The notes under the pieces: model-generated
What the model was told of the DNA's origin: nothing
The model's input: the letters and a program-made list of their open reading frames with translations, nothing else
Databases searched by the model: none
Translations under genes and position numbers: made by a program
In this document: positions 6,519 to 10,384 of the stretch, one piece after another
Layout: each line of letters begins with the position of its first letter
Numbering within the stretch: position 1 is the stretch's first letter
Assembly (NCBI GenBank): GCA_023264915.1
Contig: JAHFUU010000040.1
Coordinates: 1-10,384 of the forward strand
Direction: 5' to 3'
Length of the DNA: 10,384 nucleotides
Source: Microthrixaceae bacterium
GTDB taxonomy: Bacteria > Actinomycetota > Acidimicrobiia > Acidimicrobiales > Acidimicrobilacustridaceae

Positions 6519-8336
6519 TCAGTTGATCAAGTGGACCGGGTCGCCGATCACCTGGATGGCCCACACCGTGCGGTCAGTCGGGCTACCGGTGACGAAGTTG
6601 TACCAGACCGACCACCAGCAGTCAGAGCTACAGGTGTATGTGGTGGGTATCTGGATCACCACCCGTAGCCACTTGGAGTTGTAGATGCCGCTGCTGGAGC
6701 CGGCGTTCTTGGTCGTGATTGTGCACGTCGCCGAGTTGTTGGGCGTTGCCGGCCCCGGGTTGGTGCTGGGTGTCGCGTTGTAGTCACAGCTGGTGGTCCC
6801 CGCCCCGGGCTGTGGGATCGGGTTGGGGATGCCGCCGGGCGGCGTGCGGAACTGCATCGTGAACGCACTGGAGCCGCCGCCGTCACCCGGGTCGTACAGG
6901 TCGAGCACCAGGCGCTTGCCCTTGTGCTCGGGGCCGATCTGGGCAAGGTAGAACTTGGCTATCGAGGAGCTCGCGTTGTTCCACATCGACATGTCGTTGA
7001 GGGCATAGGTCTGGGGCTGGGTGCCGACACCGCCGTTGGCCTGTGCTCTCCAGGCATATGCGTTGTATCCGCTGCCGCTGTCGGTCTGGCCGGAGATGGC
7101 ACTTGACTTGACCCGCATGGGGTGGATGCCCGACTTGGTGGGCACGAAGGTGCACAGCGTCGCCCAGGTGTTCTTGTAGGTGTTGGCGCTGGCGATCCGG
7201 GTGTTGTTGTTGGCGATCTCGGTCGCGCTGGATCCGGACATGTAGGGGGTGGGGAAGGCGGTGGTCTGGTCGATGAGCAGGCGTCCCGGGCCCGCCGAGC
7301 AGCGGCCGTTCATCGAGAGGGCGGGCGACGTGTCGATGGTGAGGTCAGACCCGTCGGAGTCGAACACCTCGAACTCCATGTCCATCATGTAGTTGGCACC
7401 GCCGGTGCTGTCACCGGTGTAGTTGTCGCGCGTGCTGCCCGAACCCGCGTTGGGGCACAGCGCCGCGGCGCTGCCCGAAGCGTTGCGGTACTGGATGGAG
7501 GAGTCACAGTGCACGGCGTCATAGAGCTGGACGGTGATGGGCGTGCCCACGAGGGATGCAGGCACGTCTACTGCCCACAGGTAGCCCGAGGTGCGGTAGA
7601 GCGGGTTCTGGGCACCGTTGGGGTTGGACGGCACGCTGCAGGTCGAGACGGTCTCGGTGTCGCCCGCGCACTTGGTGGTGTATGGGTCTCCGTTCTGGAA
7701 CGCCTCGTAGGGCCCTTGGATCGCGGCCCACAGCATGGGCTGGGAACCGGCGCATGCTGCTTGGGGGTTGATGCAGGTCGGCGCTCCGGGGAGGTTGTTG
7801 CCGAAGTTGTTGTTGGGGCTCCCGAGGGGCACGGGCTTGTTGAACTCGGCTGTGGCCGAGCGCTGCAAGGTCTGCTGGGAGGTCTGGAGGACGTTCGAGA
7901 AGTAGCGGTTGGCGTTCTGCTTGAGGGTGACCTTGTACTGGGTGAGCGAGCCCGACGGGGGCGCTGCGAACACGACCTCGAGAGCCGGAGGGGGGCTCGA
8001 GCACGGGCTCGTGCACAGCGTGAAGCCGTTCTGGGTGAGCGCCTGCTGCATGGCGGTGTTGGAGGCCGCCGTGTCAGGCAGGTGGACGACGGCTGCCATC
8101 GCCGCCAGGTCGGCCGCACGCTGGATGCGGGCCGCCTGCGCGTACCAGACGCCGATGTCGACCGCGAGGGCGGTCAGCCCCATGAGCGGGATCAGCAGCA
8201 GTCCCGTGAGGACCAGGGCCAGGCCCTGATCACCACGCAGCGCCTGCCCGCTGGAATCGCCGCGGAAGCCATGGCCCTGCCGCTGTGCCGGCATGTTGCC
8301 ACGCGTTGTGTGCTCTGTTCGGTGATGTAGGTTCAT
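6519..8336 (-). CDS. TadG-like pilus-assembly protein with large Cys-rich ectodomain
   Basis: The 605-residue product has a basic leader (1-37), a single hydrophobic helix (about 39-62, LALVLTGLLLIPLMGLTALAVD) and then VWYAQAARIQRAADLAAMAA, the classic start of TadG-like (Flp pilus assembly) proteins, which are anchored in the membrane with a large outside domain. A Gly at 38 precedes the helix but position +5 is Leu, not Glu, so it lacks the prepilin cleavage motif seen in the two genes before it. The ectodomain (about 85-605) is rich in Asn, Ser, Thr, Gly and aromatic residues, looks beta-stranded, and contains 14 cysteines, suggesting disulfides. Segments such as TPITVQLYDA and KRLVLDLYDPGDG look like repeated strands of beta-sandwich modules. 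ATG 8336 is supported by a GGAGAG ribosome site seven bases upstream; it follows the preceding pseudopilin by 16 bases. The exact role (tip, anchor or adhesin) is unknown. Confidence 0.8.
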   Translation of the reverse strand: MNLHHRTEHTTRGNMPAQRQGHGFRGDSSGQALRGDQGLALVLTGLLLIPLMGLTALAVDIGVWYAQAARIQRAADLAAMAAVVHLPDTAASNTAMQQALTQNGFTLCTSPCSSPPPALEVVFAAPPSGSLTQYKVTLKQNANRYFSNVLQTSQQTLQRSATAEFNKPVPLGSPNNNFGNNLPGAPTCINPQAACAGSQPMLWAAIQGPYEAFQNGDPYTTKCAGDTETVSTCSVPSNPNGAQNPLYRTSGYLWAVDVPASLVGTPITVQLYDAVHCDSSIQYRNASGSAAALCPNAGSGSTRDNYTGDSTGGANYMMDMEFEVFDSDGSDLTIDTSPALSMNGRCSAGPGRLLIDQTTAFPTPYMSGSSATEIANNNTRIASANTYKNTWATLCTFVPTKSGIHPMRVKSSAISGQTDSGSGYNAYAWRAQANGGVGTQPQTYALNDMSMWNNASSSIAKFYLAQIGPEHKGKRLVLDLYDPGDGGGSSAFTMQFRTPPGGIPNPIPQPGAGTTSCDYNATPSTNPGPATPNNSATCTITTKNAGSSSGIYNSKWLRVVIQIPTTYTCSSDCWWSVWYNFVTGSPTDRTVWAIQVIGDPVHLIN

Positions 8337-8343
8337 CTGCTTG

Positions 8344-8349
8344 CTCTCC
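8344..8349 (-). promoter_or_regulatory. Ribosome binding site of the tadG-like gene
   Basis: The minus strand reads GGAGAG here, seven bases before the ATG at 8336, a good Shine-Dalgarno match. It lies in the 16-base gap after the upstream pseudopilin gene and fixes the start of the tadG-like protein. Confidence 0.7.
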
Positions 8350-8352
8350 GGA

Positions 8353-9030
8353 TCAAGAGATGGGTTCGACCTGGGTGCAGGCCTTGTCGCTCACGGTGCG
8401 GGTGGTCCCCGGGATGATCTTCGTGATGTAGGTGTAGGTGAACTCGCCGTACACACAGATGCTGTCGAGGCCGCCTATCAGGGTGTTGTCGCGGCTGGTC
8501 GGGCACCAGAACTGGTCCCAGTCCGTCGAGTCACACGACGCGGTGCTGGCAGAGAGGCCGAAGCGGTCGACCTGGGTCGTGCCGGTCGTCAGAGCCGCCA
8601 GCTGGTCCTTGCCGTAGATGTTGCAGTTGGCGTAACCGACCCCGTTGCCGGCCGTGCCGGTCTGGGGGGCGGTCGTGAGGCAGTTCGCTGGTGCGGCGCC
8701 GACCCCGTTGGTCGGCTTGTACACGACCACCCGGTTGAGGGCTGCACTCTTCAGCTCCTGCATGGTCGAGCGGAAGATGTCGAGCGCGTAGTAGTCGGCG
8801 TAGCGGCGATCGGTGAAGCTGAGTGTCTGGGCATCGGACCGGGTCGCCAGACGCAACGAGGTGGTGAGCGTGAGGTTGTTCTTGGTGATGAAGCCGATCT
8901 CGAGGATGCCCATGGTGACCGCGAACAGGAACGGGATCACCAGGGCGAGCTCGATCAGTGCCGTACCGTCGTCACCGCGGAGGCGCCTGCTCAACAGCTG
9001 CAACGTTGTGGATTCGCGCGTGAGGTCCAT
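8353..9030 (-). CDS. TadE/TadF-type pseudopilin, second of a tandem pair
   Basis: The 225-residue product has a short basic leader ending in LRGDDG, then TALIELALVIPFLFAVTMGILEIGF. Gly22 followed by x4-Glu27 and a hydrophobic helix (about 23-46) is the prepilin-peptidase motif of TadE/TadF pseudopilins, minor components needed for assembly of Flp/Tad pili. The exported part (about 50-225) carries six cysteines, with motifs CNIY and FWCPTSR that recur in the gene upstream, showing the two are paralogues. I chose ATG 9030 (MDLTREST), only two bases after the stop of the upstream gene, so translation is probably coupled; the frame is open further upstream to 9135, but that would overlap the neighbouring gene by 100 bases and is not protein-like. 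Which of TadE or TadF it corresponds to cannot be told. Confidence 0.82.
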   Translation of the reverse strand: MDLTRESTTLQLLSRRLRGDDGTALIELALVIPFLFAVTMGILEIGFITKNNLTLTTSLRLATRSDAQTLSFTDRRYADYYALDIFRSTMQELKSAALNRVVVYKPTNGVGAAPANCLTTAPQTGTAGNGVGYANCNIYGKDQLAALTTGTTQVDRFGLSASTASCDSTDWDQFWCPTSRDNTLIGGLDSICVYGEFTYTYITKIIPGTTRTVSDKACTQVEPIS

Positions 9031-9032
9031 GT

Positions 9033-9731
9033 TCAGGTGAGTTTCTGTGGCTCGATCTTGATCACGATGGTCTGCTCGATGTCCTTGAAGGCCCCGAAGA
9101 TCTTCGTGGGCTGGTTGTGGCGGATCTTGGCCCACACCCCCACGTAGTCAGGCGGACCGTTGGCGCCGGCCACCGCCACCTTGCGCGTCTCCGGGCACCA
9201 GCTGGCGTCCTTCCCTCCCCCGACACCGTTCGCGGTGCAAGTGCCGAAGTACAGCGTCGGCGGCGTTGAGGGTACGAGCTTGATGTCGTTGGCGGAGTAG
9301 AAGTTGCAGACACCGATCGACGAACCGGTCTTGCAGCCCGCCGTGATGGTTGCCGTGGCGCTGGTGGCCTTGAAGACCGAGAAGCCCTGCAACTGGTCGA
9401 TGTTGACCGCCGAGAAGTCACGCTTGAAGTTGACCAGGGTCTGGTAGTCGGTGAGGTTGTCGTTTCCGTAGACGGTCGCGGTACGAGCGGCGCTGAAGAG
9501 CCCGTTGTTGAGGCCCTGCCAGTCCGAGAACAACATCGCCCCTTCGATGACCAAGAACACGAAGACGAAGAAGACCGGCAGGACGATGGCTGCTTCGATG
9601 ATCACCGCACCCTCGTCACCACATCCCCGCCGCGGGGAAGGCGAGCCGCAGCTGGCTCGGTGCGTACGACACCCTGAGGGGTCACGACCAGATGCGAGAC
9701 CGGGGTACGACACCAGAGCACGCTCGCGCAT
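9033..9731 (-). CDS. TadE/TadF-type pseudopilin, first of a tandem pair
   Basis: The 232-residue product contains GDEGAVIIEAAIVLPVFFVF: Gly41, then x4, Glu46, then a hydrophobic helix (about 42-65), the TadE-type prepilin motif. The exported part has four cysteines (GCKTG, VCNFY, GTCTA, SWCPE) and aligns by eye along its length with the next gene: DY-x-x-L-x-x-F-(K/R), a CN(F/I)Y motif, WCP-x-x-R, and an ending of TKI-x-G/P followed by xEP. ATG 9731 is chosen because GGAGAG lies ten bases upstream; the frame is open to 9785, but that extension lacks a ribosome site. The leader of about 40 residues is unusually long and holds three cysteines and many arginines. Being first of three closely spaced genes, it probably heads the pilus operon; the 159-base gap before it would hold the promoter. 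Confidence 0.82.
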   Translation of the reverse strand: MRERALVSYPGLASGRDPSGCRTHRASCGSPSPRRGCGDEGAVIIEAAIVLPVFFVFVFLVIEGAMLFSDWQGLNNGLFSAARTATVYGNDNLTDYQTLVNFKRDFSAVNIDQLQGFSVFKATSATATITAGCKTGSSIGVCNFYSANDIKLVPSTPPTLYFGTCTANGVGGGKDASWCPETRKVAVAGANGPPDYVGVWAKIRHNQPTKIFGAFKDIEQTIVIKIEPQKLT

Positions 9732-9741
9732 GAAAGGCTCT

Positions 9742-9747
9742 CTCTCC
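9742..9747 (-). promoter_or_regulatory. Ribosome binding site deciding the start of the first pseudopilin
   Basis: The minus strand reads GGAGAG (extended purine run GGAGAGAGAG) ten bases before ATG 9731. No comparable site precedes the more upstream in-frame start at 9785, so 9731 is preferred. Confidence 0.65.
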
Positions 9748-9794
9748 GAAGGTTGTCGAAAACGGTGGACGGGGGTGCGGCCCATCTCGCCGTT

Positions 9795-9817
9795 GCGGAG
9801 AGGTTACCACTCTCCGC
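9795..9817. repeat. Perfect 8-bp inverted repeat upstream of the pilus operon
   Basis: GCGGAGAG at 9795-9802 and CTCTCCGC at 9810-9817 are exact complements around the 7-base centre GTTACCA. On the minus strand the TAACCT within and beside the loop looks like a -10 hexamer for the pilus genes, so a dimeric regulator bound here would sit on the promoter. It may instead act in RNA as a hairpin. Confidence 0.5.
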
Positions 9818-9821
9818 GGCG

Positions 9822-9837
9822 CTTGGGGACCCCCAAG
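9822..9837 (-). terminator. GC-rich hairpin downstream of rpmA (possible terminator)
   Basis: CTTGGG (9822-9827) pairs with CCCAAG (9832-9837) across a 4-base loop, and flanking bases add a G-U and a C-G pair. It lies about 55 bases past the rpmA stop. The lack of a following T run makes classical intrinsic termination uncertain. Confidence 0.4.
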
Positions 9838-9890
9838 TGAAGATTTCTTCGTGGAGTGCTTGCTGTCGCCCACCGAGCCTAGGGCGGGTA

Positions 9891-10142
9891 TCAGCCAGGG
9901 AGGACGTTGACCAGCTTGCGGCCGCGGCGCTCACCGAACTTGACCGTACCGTCGGCGAGGGCGAACAGCGTGTCGTCGCCACCGCGGCCGACGTTGTCTC
10001 CGGGGTGGATGCGGGTGCCGCGCTGGCGGACGATGATCGTGCCTGCTGCGACGGCCTCGCCGTCATAGCGCTTGACACCAAGTCGCTTGCTGTGGGAGTC
10101 GCGGCCGTTGCGGGTGGAGCCACCGCCTTTGGTCTTCGACAT
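9891..10142 (-). CDS. rpmA: 50S ribosomal protein L27
   Basis: L27 binds near the peptidyl transferase centre of the large ribosomal subunit and its N-terminal arm reaches toward the tRNA acceptor ends. The 83-residue product has the normal length and the hallmark sequence [20 protein letters not shown], with [25 protein letters not shown] and [13 protein letters not shown] following. The N-terminus starts directly as MSKTKGGG, so there is no Firmicutes-type cleavable extension. ATG 10142 is chosen because homology starts there and an AAAGG ribosome site lies seven bases upstream, overlapping the rplU stop codon; the frame is open to 10211 but that overlaps rplU. The gap to rplU is 11 bases, so the two are cotranscribed and probably translationally linked. 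obgE, the usual next gene, is displaced by three pilus genes. Confidence 0.97.
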   Translation of the reverse strand: MSKTKGGGSTRNGRDSHSKRLGVKRYDGEAVAAGTIIVRQRGTRIHPGDNVGRGGDDTLFALADGTVKFGERRGRKLVNVLPG

Positions 10143-10149
10143 CGGACTG

Positions 10150-10154
10150 CCTTT
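10150..10154 (-). promoter_or_regulatory. Ribosome binding site of rpmA
   Basis: The minus strand reads AAAGG seven bases before ATG 10142 and overlaps the last base of the rplU stop codon. It supports the short, family-typical start of L27 over the longer open frame. Confidence 0.6.
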
Positions 10155-10384
10155 CAGCCGGCGGTTATGCCGGTGATCTCGACCCGGGAGTAGTGCTGGC
10201 GGTGACCCCACCGGCGCGAGCTGCGAGTCTTGTTCTTGTAGGTGAGACCGGTGACCTTGGGACCCTTTGCCTGGCCCACGACCCTCGCCGTGACCGTGAC
10301 CCCGGCGAGCTGTGCCGGGGTGGACATCACGGTGTCGCCATCGACCACCAGCACCGGAGGCAGGTCCAGGACCGAGTCTGGGTC
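10154..10384 (-). CDS. rplU: 50S ribosomal protein L21 (partial, 5' end outside window)
   Basis: The frame runs from the right edge to the TGA at 10154-10156 and gives 76 residues, the C-terminal three quarters of the roughly 100-residue L21, a 23S rRNA-binding protein of the large subunit. Recognisable features are the middle strand region [15 protein letters not shown], the [17 protein letters not shown] stretch, and the conserved basic C-terminus [20 protein letters not shown] followed by EITGI. The start codon lies beyond 10384. It is the first gene of the L21-L27 pair, 11 bases before rpmA. Confidence 0.95.
   Translation of the reverse strand, partial: DPDSVLDLPPVLVVDGDTVMSTPAQLAGVTVTARVVGQAKGPKVTGLTYKNKTRSSRRWGHRQHYSRVEITGITAG

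Larger units (their letters stand above)
9732..9890. other. 159-bp spacer between rpmA and the pilus genes with two inverted repeats
   Basis: No gene is supported. On the rpmA transcript the first structure is CTTGGGGACCCCCAAG (9822-9837), a tight GC-rich hairpin that extends by two pairs. The second is GCGGAGAG (9795-9802) and CTCTCCGC (9810-9817), a perfect 8-bp stem with a 7-base loop. Neither is followed by a T run on the minus strand. Placement after rpmA suggests a terminator or attenuator separating L21/L27 from the pilus genes; the second repeat could equally be an operator for the pilus promoter. A TAACCT hexamer (minus strand, 9801-9806) inside the second repeat resembles a -10 element, but there is no clear -35. 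Confidence 0.5.

Noticed and set aside
7122..8330. 402-residue open frame on the plus strand opposite the tadG-like gene
   Set aside because: Its Gly/Arg/Val/Ala-rich composition without hydrophobic cores is typical of an antisense shadow; the minus-strand gene has a ribosome site, membrane helix and family-like N-terminus.

Overview
The window comes from a high-GC Gram-positive-type bacterium, most likely an actinomycete (Actinomycetota). The evidence is the strongly GC-biased third codon positions, the actinobacterial style of MurJ (LPNLLYD-LLLGGVL motif), and Tad-type pseudopilins with Cys-rich ectodomains. The overall gene set reminds me of the class Acidimicrobiia, but that placement is inference, not something the sequence proves.

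There are two opposed gene blocks that converge near position 3,900. The left block (about 1-3,874, plus strand) is an envelope-related group. It contains the last 29 residues of a probable von Willebrand factor A (VWA) protein, an unrecognised 355-residue membrane protein with a hairpin of two transmembrane helices and a helical cytoplasmic or extracytoplasmic region, the lipid II flippase MurJ, and a PspA/IM30-family membrane-stress protein. Between the 355-residue gene and murJ lies a possible 25-codon reading frame joined to both neighbours by ATGA stop/start overlaps.

The right block (3,918-10,384, minus strand; transcribed right to left) starts with the housekeeping genes rplU (partial, L21) and rpmA (L27) and ends with obgE and proB. 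This rplU-rpmA-obgE-proB order is a widespread bacterial arrangement. Here it is interrupted by about 3.5 kb holding three Tad-like pilus genes: two tandem paralogous TadE/F-type pseudopilins with a G-x4-E prepilin-type motif, and one large TadG-like protein with a 14-cysteine ectodomain. No tadA, tadB, tadC, flp or prepilin peptidase is present in the window, so the assembly machinery must be elsewhere if these proteins work as pili.

The non-coding stretches hold several structures: a 17-bp tandem direct repeat (three good copies plus one degenerate) and a hairpin between the tadG-like gene and obgE; two perfect inverted repeats between rpmA and the first pseudopilin gene; and a hairpin at the convergent pspA/proB junction. 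I found no tRNA, rRNA, CRISPR array, insertion sequence or phage gene. The most interesting points are the pilus genes inserted in the L21/L27/Obg cluster, the paralogy and even cysteine counts of those proteins, an altered G4 motif in Obg, and the VWA-membrane protein-MurJ-PspA association.
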